A stretch of 7,065 nucleotides of DNA from CALOCY01 sp942491975 (lineage in GTDB: Bacteria; Bacteroidota; Bacteroidia; Bacteroidales; Prolixibacteraceae), in NCBI GenBank assembly GCA_942491975.1, contig CALOCY010000008.1, positions 1 through 7,065 of the forward strand. The letters run 5' to 3'. Shown here one piece after another: positions 1-7,065 of this stretch. Below the pieces are notes generated by a model, which was not told the DNA's origin, did not search any database, and was given only the letters and a program-made list of their open reading frames with translations. Made by a program: the position numbers and the translations under genes. Positions within the stretch are counted from its first letter, which is position 1. Every line of letters begins with the position of its first letter.

Positions 1-300
1 AATTGCCAAGAACTCACCAACAAGTTGATGGAAAAAGCTTCTTTGAACCCTGTGTCCACCAAAGGGGAGAGAGGGGAGTCCTCAGCTCAAACAGGATGCC
101 CATGGTCATGAGACACCCCTCCAAAGAAGCCTTTTCAGCCAAAAAATTCTGCTTTAAAAACCGAAATTAAGGCTGAACCTGAGGAGTCGTCAGAGCCAGA
201 AGATGACTCAGATGATGATGCAAATGACATCCAAGCTGCCTTTAACTTCCTTCAAACAGCCTATAGGGATCAGCATGGTTTTGCAGGCCATCTGGAGGTC
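1..300 (+). pseudogene. C-terminal tail of Gag and acidic Gag-protease linker (partial, one TGA)
   Basis: Frame 1 is open from the window edge apart from TGA at 109-111 in the context CPWS*DTPPKK, where Arg would fit. The segment has a Lys-rich part (PKKPFQPKNSALKTEIK) and then a run of Glu, Asp and Ser (EPEESSEPEDDSDDD, about 175-220). Such linkers commonly sit between the nucleocapsid part of Gag and the protease in these elements. No zinc knuckle (CX2CX4HX4C) is visible; if present it lies upstream of the window. The assignment rests on position next to the protease, not on a recognised domain. Confidence 0.6.
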
Positions 301-927
301 ACAGAGAACTTAACAGGTCAAGCTCTCACCATCAATGGCCACTCTTTGGTTCAAGTCAGAAGCCTCATGAGTGACAGGCATGACCATGGCCTCACATGCA
401 TGGATGGCTGTGCCAATGCAGGTGTGATCTCCACTTGGACTCATCACATCACCCACACAGTCCCAAACTGAAAGGCCAACCTTCTGGGAGCTCAGAGCAA
501 TTTCAAATCCAAGGGATTGCCCATTGGAACTGGGATCACCACCTTGATTTCACCCCTTGACACAAACAAGCCTGTTTGCCTCCTAGTCTGCAATGAGGCT
601 TGCATCCATGATGATCCAACCTCTTTGTATTCCAACTATCAAATGAGGGAGTATGGCATTGTGGTTGATGATGTGGCCACCAAACATGTCAAGGATAGTC
701 AGGGAAACAAGGGCACCCAGTCACTCCACATCCCCAATGGAGGACCCAAGTTGCCATTGGCCATTGCAGATGCTCTCCCAGTCATGACCATCAGGAAACC
801 CACTGAAGAGGAACTAGACACCCTTCCCAAGCATGTGTTGACCTCTGTGGCTCCATGGAACCCAAAGGAGCATCACCATGACTTTGAACCAGTCGTGCTA
901 AACACCAAAATTTTGTCAGAAAATTCC
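301..927 (+). pseudogene. Copia (CoDi-like) aspartic protease domain and conserved downstream block
   Basis: This is the retropepsin-type protease that cuts the Gag-Pol polyprotein. The likely catalytic Asp is codon 403-405 in MDGCANAG, where CoDi-type elements usually have DGGA or DSGA. Downstream come the family block PVCLLVCNEA, then YQMREYGIVVDDVA (637-678), and IRKPTEEELDTL (about 790-828), all typical of the protease-to-integrase part of CoDi elements. A TGA at 469-471 interrupts the frame in VPN*KANLLG, where Arg or Gly-Arg is usual before KAN. The longest piece without a stop starts at 472; the Met at 517 is internal and is not a genuine start. The frame is lost at TGA 928-930. Confidence 0.85.
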
Positions 928-1679
928 TGAAAATTCAGATGATGACTCATCCATGCCAGACCTCCTGACAAGGGACAAGCACCTTCTGACTCATCCTCTG
1001 ACTTTTCAGACTCAGATAAAGACCTTGAGGACCAAGGGGAGCAATTCCAAGATGCCATGGAGGAGATTCTGACCACAGAAGAGTCAGAAGATAATGAGAC
1101 TGCCTGTGTCCAGATCCCAGTGAAAAAGCAGTTGACTTCTGTTTCTTTGATCCATCTGATGACCTTTCTGCCAAGGCTGTCAAGGGCAAGGCTGTTCAAT
1201 TGTCCACAGATGACTGCTCCAATCACATCAGGGAGACAGACATCCACACCATGCTTCTGGAAATGAGGGATGAAGAACTCTTTGGATGAGACCAAGAATT
1301 TGATTCCATCACCCATGCCAGGGGACTTAGGAACATGGTCCAAAGCCACCTCAAGGATCCCCACCTTGATCCATCCAACCTGTGGGCACCCTCTGACCCC
1401 AACACAGATGACACCACTCCTGAACTGCAAAAGGAAGTCATTCCAGAGTCCCTGCCTAAGGAGTCCAAGGTGTGGGAACCAGGGGAGTCTGGCGCCACTG
1501 ATCCTGATTCAGAGGCACCTGAGACAGGGGAGCCACACCCTTCTCAACCTTCACCAGTCATCCCTGAGGTCACAGACCCTGACATTCTACCTCCCATGGT
1601 TGATCCAGAGCCTTTGGAGCAAGATCAGGTCTGCCATAAGTTTGCCAGAGCCCTGCCAAAGGTTGATGATCCAGCTGCC
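928..1679 (+). pseudogene. Acidic and proline-rich protease-integrase linker with multiple frame changes
   Basis: The reading path has to change frame several times. Frame 2 reads PENSDDDSSMPDLL from 926, frame 1 reads APSDSSSDFSDSDKDLEDQ from about 980, and frame 3 takes over between 1098 and about 1140 at DFCFFDPSDDLSAKAVKG. FFDPSDD (1143-1163) followed by AVQLS resembles the FFYDPSDD...AVHLS stretch of CoDi polyproteins, which anchors the frame. TGA at 1287-1289 (ELFG*DQEF) again fits a lost CGA. From about 1380 to 1625 the chain is rich in Pro, Glu, Asp and Ser (for example GATDPDSEAPETGEPHPSQP) and looks disordered. No enzyme domain is seen here. Confidence 0.75.
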
Positions 1680-2484
1680 CTTCGTCCAAAGCTTGGCCAC
1701 ATTTCTGTCCATCGGATAACTGAAACTCTCAAGTGCACAACCCAGTTAGCCAAGAGAGTCACTAAGTTTCCCATGGTTAGACACCTTAGGTCCAGCTTCA
1801 AGTGGTTGACAGACCAGCGCATCAATGAGAAGGTCTCAACAGACACCATGTTTGCCAATGTTCCAAGTGTGGAAGGTCACTCCTGTGCCCAGGTTTACTG
1901 TGGCATGACATCCCACATGACAAACATCCATGGCATGAAGAAAGAGTCTGATTTCCATGATGTTCACAGGGATTTCTTTAGGAATGAAGGTGTGCCCAAG
2001 TGTTCTCCACTGAGACAACTCCAAAACCCAGCAGAGTGCCGCCGTCATGGAGCTGCATTGGATGCACATGGTTCGTGATGAATTTTCTGAGCCACATAAC
2101 CAGCACCAAAACCCTGTCAAATCTCAAGGCATCCACTGGCTCAAGATGCACATTGACACTGTTTTGAACAGAAGTGGAGCTCCAGACAAGCTTTGGCTCC
2201 AAGCTGGTGAATGGCTTAGTGACATTCACAACAACACATCCGATGAAACTCTCAACTGGGACATTCCCCACACCAAGTGACATGGGGACACTCCTGACAT
2301 CTCGGCTTACCTCATGTTCCAATTCTATGAGAAAGTCCTTTATCTAGATGTGGAATCATCCTTCCCTTCCTCCAAGGAACTTCCAGGCTATTTTGCAGGT
2401 GTGGCACACAATGCAGGTGACAAGCTCACCTTCAAGATTCTCACAGATGACACAGAGTGCATCATTTATTGCAGTGTGGTTTGA
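1680..2484 (+). pseudogene. Copia-type integrase, inactivated (frameshift, TGA stops, catalytic Glu to Lys)
   Basis: The integrase would insert the cDNA into the host genome. In frame 3 the N-terminal part LRPKLG...TTQLAK replaces the classic HHCC finger, as is usual in CoDi elements. The first catalytic Asp is in VSTDTMF at 1842-1844. After GMKKESDF the frame moves from 3 to 1 through one extra T near 2004, and the second Asp follows in DNSKTQ at 2014-2016. The third catalytic residue is expected 35 codons later, in the HQN-x-x-E context, but codon 2119-2121 is AAA (Lys) in HQNPVKSQG. The C-terminal region has TPDIS, FQFYEKV and LTFKILTDDTECIIY. In-frame TGAs lie at 2011, 2278 (HTK*HGDTPDIS) and 2482. 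Confidence 0.88.
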
Positions 2485-4428
2485 TCTGCCACAGATGCCC
2501 TCACCAGCAACAGACGTGTCTCTTTTGACCCTGCCTTGAACCTGGAACCCAAGGATGATGTCATGGCACCCTCCACACCTTCTGACAGCACTTCCAACCT
2601 TGAATTGTCTGGCACTCCACTCGAGCAAGTTGCCAGGACTTCCAAGCCATGGAAATCCAAAAAGCCAAAGCAACTCTGCCATTCTGCTTGCCGTCCTTCA
2701 ACCAAACCTTCTGTTGACCCACCCACCCCCCCTGATCCTCCTGACATGCCTTCTGAAGACCCTGAACCATCTCCTGAGGCAACTCCTGTGTCAGATGCAC
2801 CACCTCATGAGTTGAGGGGAGAAAAGAGGGAACCACGTCGGTCACCAAGGCTTGCTGCCAAAAAGGGCAAGAGCAGGACATGCTCCACTCTTCAGAAGCT
2901 AGCATGGTTTGCCATGGCCACCTTTGGAGGCATGACAATGGCCCAAGGACACCAACATGACACTGTGGCCTTCTTGAGTCATGATGTGAGGACTCCCATG
3001 CAAGAGAACATCCTCACACCTAATGACACAGACATTGAGGTCAAGAGCATGAAAACCTCTGCCTTTTCCAAGAAAGAGCTGCAACATTTGGCCTATGTTC
3101 AACACATGGATAGCTTTGATGATGCTGTGAACCCTTCTGAGTGTCCCATTGCCATCACAGGACATCAATTGAGGCATTTTAATCCAGAAGACATCCATTA
3201 TTGCTTTGATGTGCAGTGGCTCAATGGAGACAACACCTCAGTCTGTGCAGATGCTCTTGGTCTTCAACATCCTGACCTAGTGGCAGAACACACCACCAAG
3301 AAGAAGTTGACCTCCAAACCAGCTTTTGAATGGGTTCCAGACTGCCCAGAGACCCAACAAAGCATCAAGGCCAACATTGTGTCCATGAGTGCCCGTGCTG
3401 CCAAGAACATCAAGTTTGGCATAGAAGCAGCCAACAATGTCAAACACGTGCTGATGTCAGACCAACTCAACAGTGACAGATTGTGGCAGGAGTCCATTGA
3501 CAAGGAGCTAGAGTCCCTCAACTCCCACAAGACCTTCAGGGAAGTCACTGATGAGGATGATCTTTCAGAACACACTAAGATCCCCTGTCACATGGTCTTT
3601 GATGTCAAGTTTGATCTCAGGAGAAAAGCGAGGCTAGTTCTTCAAGGGAATTGTGTTGAACCACCCAAGGAAGACATCTATTCTGGTGTGGTCAACATGG
3701 ACTCTGTGAGACTGGCTTTCACCATTGCTGCCATGAACAACCTCAAGGCTTGTGCTGCTGACATTTCCACAGCCTTCCTTTATGGCAAAGCAAGGGAGAA
3801 GGTCTGCATCATAGCTGGCAAGGAGTTTGGACCACTTGCAGGCAAACCTTTGATTGTGGACAAGTCCTGTTATGGCCTCAAAAGTTCTGCTGCAGCATTT
3901 CACTCCCACTGCTCTGAGAAGATTAGAAGAATGGGCTTCAAACCTTCCAAAATGGATCCTGACCTTTACATTAGGAAAGCCAAGAACAAGGATCACTATG
4001 AAATGCTGGCCTGCTATGTTGATGACATCATTGCCTTCTTGGAATGCCCAGGGGAGATCATTGATGAGTTCAAGAAGACCCATGTGCTCAAGGGAGTTGA
4101 AGAGCCTAAATATTACCTGGGAGGTGATGTTCAGACCCTGAATGAGCATTGGCAGAAGCAAGGCACCACTCTAGGTCTGTTGGCCCAAACTTACATCAAG
4201 AACACCACAGAGAAGTTTCAGAAGATGCTCAAGACCAACTTTAAGTCAGAGCAGATTCCAATGGCCGAGGGAGACCATCCTGAACTAGATGACTCCAAAT
4301 TTTGCACCCCACTCCAGCATGCACAGTTTAGAGCTTTAGTTGGCAGTGCCAATTGGTGCATTACCCTAGGGAGGTTTGACATAGCCTTTGCCACCCAGTC
4401 TTTAGCCCGTTTCAACATGGCGCCATGA
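2485..4428 (+). pseudogene. Pol segment: integrase-RT linker and reverse transcriptase, ended by in-frame TGA
   Basis: This is the longest intact stretch, open from the TGA at 2482 to the TGA at 4426. The Met at 2536 is only the first ATG after that stop; the original protein ran through from upstream. The linker is Pro/Ser-rich with a basic patch REPRRSPRLAAKKGK (about 2830-2870) and a short hydrophobic stretch WFAMATFGGMTMAQ. The copia reverse transcriptase (RVT_2 type) starts near 3481 (LWQESIDKELESLNSHKTF), continues with KIPCHMVFDVKFDLRRKARLV, the catalytic Asp of ADISTAFLYG (3760-3762), CYGLKSS, MDPDLYIRK and the catalytic CYVDDII (DD at 4021-4026), then YYLGGD. It makes cDNA from the element RNA. 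The final TGA in NMAP*VGHLKR sits where Arg is usual (MAPREGH-like), so RNase H is cut off from it. Confidence 0.93.
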
Positions 4429-5133
4429 GTTGGACACCTCAAGAGAATGATGAGGGTGTTTGGCTATTTGAAGACACATCCCAATGGTGCCATTATTGTT
4501 GATCCAGACCTTCCAGACCATGACAAGCACAAGTCACCACAAGGAATGAACTGGAAGGAGTTTTGTCCAGATGCAAAGCCAGAGGAATGGCCAGGAATGC
4601 CAGAAGAGCTCGGCAAAGCTGTCAAGATCACCTGCTATGTTGATGCAGATCATGCGCATGACCATTTGACTCACAGATCAGTCACTGGCATCATTCTTTT
4701 CATCAACAACACTCCCATTAGGTGGATTTCCAAGTGCCAGAAGACTGTTGAGACTTCCACTTATGGCTCAGAGCTTGTGGCTGCCAGAATTGCCATCGAT
4801 CTCATCATTGAGATGCTCCACAACCTCAGATCTCTAGGTGTGCCTGTGGATGGCCCAGCTCTTCTTTTGGGAGACAACCAGAGTGTAGTTTTGAACACAA
4901 CAGTCCCCTCTTCAGTTCTCAAGAAGAAGCACAATGCTGTTGCCTTCCATTGCATTTGTGAAGCCATTGCTGCCAGAATTTGCCACTTTGTCCACATCCC
5001 TTCCTCAGAAAACTATGCTGACATCTTGACCAAGAGCCTTGGCAAGGCAGACTTCCATCATTTGTCTTGCAAGGTGCTCTTCAGGCAGCCTGCTGCCACC
5101 TGTCCTCATGGCAGGGTGGAACCTCTCATTTAG
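4429..5133 (+). pseudogene. RNase H domain of copia Pol, separated from RT by one TGA
   Basis: Same frame as the reverse transcriptase, 234 codons plus TAG at 5131-5133. VGHLKRMMRVFGYLK is the connection segment of copia Pol. The RNase H core follows: Asp in CYVDADHA (4642-4644), Glu in STYGSELVAAR (4771-4773), Asp in LGDNQSV (4873-4875), then KKKHNAVAFH and ENYADILTKSLG. All expected acidic catalytic residues are present. It would degrade RNA in the RNA-DNA hybrid during reverse transcription. KKKHNAVAFH is followed by CICEA where CoDi elements mostly show Arg-x-Arg-Glu, consistent with two CGY to TGY changes at 4951 and 4957. The Met at 4447 is not a natural start. End of the polyprotein is well supported by the polypurine tract 130 bp further on. 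Confidence 0.93.
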
Positions 5134-5212
5134 GAACAAGAACTCAAGAAATTTTAGGATTTAGGAACTCAAGTTCATCATGCATGTTTAGTTTTTAGGA
5201 AGAAAGCTGGCT

Positions 5213-5227
5213 AAGAAGAAGAAGAAG
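5213..5227 (+). repeat. (AAG)5 purine microsatellite
   Basis: Five AAG units lie between the end of pol and the polypurine tract. The run is all purine, so it could act as a minor extra priming site or simply be a slippage repeat. Just upstream, TTTAGGAAC occurs at 5129-5137 and 5160-5168, with related TTTTAGGA at 5152 and 5192, a small direct-repeat cluster in the 3' untranslated part. Confidence 0.7.
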
Positions 5228-5261
5228 TCACTCATCCCTTTTGTGGCTCAAAGCAATGAGT

Positions 5262-5270
5262 GAAGGGGAG
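5262..5270 (+). promoter_or_regulatory. Polypurine tract (plus-strand primer site)
   Basis: GAAGGGGAG is nine purines directly followed by TG. In LTR retrotransposons the purine tract resists RNase H and primes plus-strand DNA just before the 3' LTR. Its position 129 bp after the pol stop and the adjoining TGACAAAG fit this well; it also resembles the AAGGGGGAG-type tract of CoDi elements. Confidence 0.85.
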
Positions 5271-5501
5271 TGACAAAGAGAAATCAACCCTTGTCTGTCC
5301 ATCATCAGATCCCTGGACCCAGATCCCATTTTGTGGTCTTTTCAAGTCATCCAGGACAATGTCACCCTGACTTATGGTTCCCACGAGATCCCTATTTGTT
5401 GGATTTGTCCTCACATTTTTCATTCCATGTGCATCTGTTTTCCCTCCATTTGGATCACTTAGAAGTCTTGCTTCAGGAGCCTCTTCACAAGACTGTTGGA
5501 G

Positions 5502-5566
5502 CATGTGCAAGGTCATCCATGATTCCCTTGCACTCTGTTGCACCATGTGGCAGGTCATGCAGGATT
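5502..5566 (+). repeat. Imperfect 23-bp direct repeat, 42-bp period
   Basis: The stretches 5502-5524 and 5544-5566 match at 19 of 23 positions and share CATGTG, AGGTCAT and GATT. They lie inside the LTR under either boundary. They could be duplicated regulatory sites; no function is shown by the sequence. Confidence 0.55.
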
Positions 5567-5855
5567 GAATGCACAATAAGTGGTTTTTGTCAGCATAAGT
5601 CTTTGCTCATTTTTCCACTGATGTGGCCAGATTTCCCAAGACTTGCAAATCTTTTCCAGGACCACAATCCAAATTTTGACTGGGAGATTTTTCACTTTTT
5701 CACTTTTAGACAGCTCATAATTTTCACAGATGGCCAATCTTTAGTCAACCGGACTTTAACTAGGCACCAGAGTGAATGATCGGTTCAGTTTCTCTCTGCA
5801 AGTTTGCCAGCCCCAAGACTCTGCAGCTGACTTGCACGAAGTAATGGTTCCACGT

Positions 5856-5870
5856 CCAATGATTCGTTGG
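5856..5870. promoter_or_regulatory. CCAAT-containing near-palindrome in the LTR
   Basis: CCAATGATTCGTTGG reads almost the same on both strands; the only mismatch between the arms is TG on the left against CG on the right. Restoring the left TG to CG gives a perfect odd-length palindrome. Two more CCAAT boxes lie at 5734-5738 and 5910-5914. A dimeric factor site in U3 is a reasonable guess only. Confidence 0.4.
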
Positions 5871-6130
5871 TTGTAAAATGACTGTCAAGCTAAGAGCACC
5901 TTGCAAGGACCAATGGATTTCCTGAGGAGGATTACTGTTGTCCCTTCCAGGTTGATTTCAAGTGCATTGGAATGGAAGTCTGTTGTGTCTGACCTGCGTC
6001 GAGCGACAGTGCTGCACTGTGTTGGAAAGAGATCACTTGACAAGCGCCCATCCAAGCACAGGAATTTTTGCTTAACCAAGCCATCTCTTAAAGGGCAACA
6101 CTCCAACCTGCCCTTAGAGAGCAAGCAAAA

Positions 6131-6203
6131 TGTTTAGCCATCACAGTGACACGTTTAGCTCAGAAGCAAGGCATTTAGCTCAGAAAGTGAGATGTTTAGC
6201 TCA
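6131..6203 (+). repeat. Four tandem YRTTTAGC units, 20-21 bp period
   Basis: TTTAGC recurs four times, with the dinucleotide in front at 6131 (TG), 6152 (CG), 6172 (CA) and 6193 (TG), giving spacings of 21, 20 and 21 bp. Three of the units continue as TTTAGCTCA. The spacing is about two helical turns, so bound proteins would face the same side. Such short tandem arrays are common enhancer elements in retrotransposon LTRs; that role is inferred. Confidence 0.8.
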
Positions 6204-6233
6204 TTGTTTCACTTGTCACCAGAATTTTTGTCA

Positions 6234-7065
6234 ATTGTCAAGAGGACTTGACACTTTTTTCATGCTTAAGTGTTGAGAGTTGTTGCAAAAGCTTTGGAAT
6301 CTTTGATTTTCATTGATGGAGAAAGTTTTTATTTGAGAATGGATGCACATTTAGGAGCATGTTGTGGTCCTTCATGTCGGCATGTTGGATAATGCAATTT
6401 TGACAGGGAAATCAAGCACCATGATGGTTCAAACCTCTCTTGGCACCCAGACCCTGATCACCATCCAGCAACTGATTTTGTTGAGTCACATCAACACCCC
6501 TTTGACCCTCAACTGCCCGGACAGCTGGTCCAGTGCAGTTCCACTCACTGCACGTCCAAGGGGACAGCTGCAGACTGGAAGTTAGTTCAGAGAAAACCCA
6601 AGTTGGAGTTGGGTTGTGTGCTTGTTTTTCCCAGTCTCTTTGCTTGTAATGCTTGGGTCAGCCCACCAAGATTAAACAAGAAAGGCTTGGGGGTCTTGTC
6701 CACCTCTTGTTAGTCTCAAGGCTTGAGAGTTTACTCCACCTTGCTGACATCCCTGTGGTGTTCATGTCCAAAGGGAACAGAATGGCCCTCCAGTGCCATT
6801 TCCATTGACCCAGACAGAGAGTGCTGCACCTAACTTCAAACAGGCACAAACAATGCCTGGCACCTCTTGAAACCTTAGTTTAATTTGTTCCTGAAGAACC
6901 AAGCCGGTCCCTGACTTCCATCCAAAGTAAAGCCCACCTTGGCAAGGCTCTGTCAAGCTCCTGACAGGTTTCTTTGCAAACTGAGCAAGGGGCTCCTCTT
7001 GGCTCCAGAACACCCAATCCTCCTCAATGGTGGTGAACCTGACATGTGTGATCTCCTCTGCCTCT
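6234..7065. other. No gene seen; candidate host flank (or more LTR)
   Basis: About 830 bp with no protein I can recognise; the open frames are short, on both strands, and show no family motif. CpG is rare here too (about four). GGACAGCTG is repeated at 6519-6527 and 6562-6570, with GTGCAG/CTGCAC able to pair between them (6533-6553). No tRNA, rRNA or other RNA gene was seen. If the LTR ends earlier or later than assumed, part of this may belong to the element. Confidence 0.5.
6236..6253. other. Perfect 7-bp hairpin followed by a T run
   Basis: TGTCAAG and CTTGACA form a seven-base-pair stem with a four-base loop AGGA, and CTTTTTT follows. It lies just after the longer candidate LTR end. In a eukaryote this need not be a terminator; it may be a chance palindrome or flanking-site structure. 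Confidence 0.45.

Larger units (their letters stand above)
1..6233 (+). mobile_element. Degenerate Ty1/copia LTR retrotransposon, CoDi-like; 5' part outside window
   Basis: The domains run protease, integrase, reverse transcriptase, RNase H, which is the copia order, followed by a polypurine tract and the TG start of an LTR. Motifs throughout match my memory of CoDi-type copia elements of diatoms and related algae. The window opens inside the end of Gag, so the 5' LTR, primer binding site and most of Gag are missing. The 3' end given here assumes the longer of two possible LTR ends; the shorter would stop at 5592. The polyprotein frame holds seven TGA stops and about four frame changes, so this copy cannot make its own proteins. 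Superfamily is certain; clade name is likely; the 3' boundary is a guess from the terminal inverted repeat. Confidence 0.93.
5271..6233 (+). repeat. Probable 3' LTR (left end firm, right end uncertain)
   Basis: The LTR starts with TGACAAAG directly after the purine tract. An LTR should end in the inverted form of its start, and TTTGTCA is found at 6227-6233 (LTR of 963 bp) and also at 5586-5592 (LTR of 322 bp). The longer version would contain the CpG-retaining block 5750-6046, the CCAAT-type palindrome and the TTTAGC repeats, which look like promoter elements; that is why I prefer it, but the choice cannot be proven without the 5' LTR. The open frames within it (for example 5270-5779) have no recognisable protein and are not called. 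No clear TATA box or AATAAA signal was seen. Confidence 0.55.

Noticed and set aside
928..1140. Spliceosomal intron explaining the frame changes
   Set aside because: Acidic linker and FFDPSDD motifs continue across the region with only one-base shifts, so no segment needs to be removed.
873..1430. Long minus-strand open frames (also 3634-4161 and 5232-5576)
   Set aside because: They lie antisense to pol segments with clear copia motifs or in the LTR, and their translations show no recognisable domain. Loss of CpG and TAA/TAG-poor sequence leaves many shadow frames open.
109..4428. TGA read as a sense codon (recoded UGA), since the true end is TAG
   Set aside because: The sites fit Arg, and no known nuclear code reads UGA as Arg; Trp is written TGG throughout. 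Frame changes and the lost integrase Glu show real decay, so CpG deamination is simpler.
5270..5779. Plus-strand 169-codon open frame in the LTR
   Set aside because: It starts at the LTR edge, crosses the shorter candidate LTR end, is rich in Ser/His/Phe without any known motif, and an LTR rarely codes protein.
6131..6203. CRISPR-like array
   Set aside because: Units are only about 8-10 bp with 10-12 bp between, inside a eukaryotic LTR; far too short for a CRISPR repeat-spacer array.
6236..6260. Rho-independent terminator
   Set aside because: The shape fits (stem-loop plus T run), but the stem is short and not GC-rich and the context is eukaryotic.

Overview
The window is the inside and 3' part of one decayed LTR retrotransposon of the Ty1/copia superfamily (order PR-INT-RT-RNase H), on the + strand. 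The protein signatures (YQMREYGIVVDDVA after the protease, LRPKLG and TTQLAK and TDT in the integrase, KIPCHM in the RT, STYGSEL, DNQSV, KKKHNAVAFH and ADILTK in the RNase H) resemble the CoDi-type copia elements known from diatoms and other marine protists. The host is therefore a eukaryote, most likely a unicellular alga. CpG is almost absent (about 41 by eye in 7065 bp) while TG and CA are abundant, which suggests a heavily CpG-methylated genome. I infer that a dinoflagellate-like host fits better than a typical lightly methylated diatom, but this is not proven.

Layout. Positions 1-300: end of Gag and an acidic linker. 300-927: retropepsin-like protease with a conserved downstream block. 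928-1680: long acidic/proline-rich linker with several frame changes. 1680-2484: integrase, with its catalytic Glu replaced by Lys. 2485-4425: an intact reading frame with a basic linker and the reverse transcriptase (both catalytic Asp sites intact). 4426-4428: in-frame TGA. 4429-5133: RNase H with all expected acidic residues, ending at TAG. 5134-5261: short 3' untranslated stretch with an AAG run. 5262-5270: polypurine tract, immediately followed by TG, the start of the 3' LTR at 5271. The LTR end is uncertain: TTTGTCA, the inverted repeat of the TGACAAA start, occurs at both 5586-5592 and 6227-6233. From 6234 to 7065 I see no gene. The 5' LTR, primer binding site and most of Gag lie outside the window.

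The element is dead: seven in-frame stops (all TGA, mostly at sites where Arg is plausible), about four single-base frame changes and a lost integrase catalytic residue. The decay pattern points to 5-methylcytosine deamination (CGA to TGA, CGY to TGY, CG to CA). The same signature appears in the LTR, where a four-unit repeat shows CG, TG and CA at one site. No host gene, RNA gene, CRISPR array or unrelated new system could be supported.
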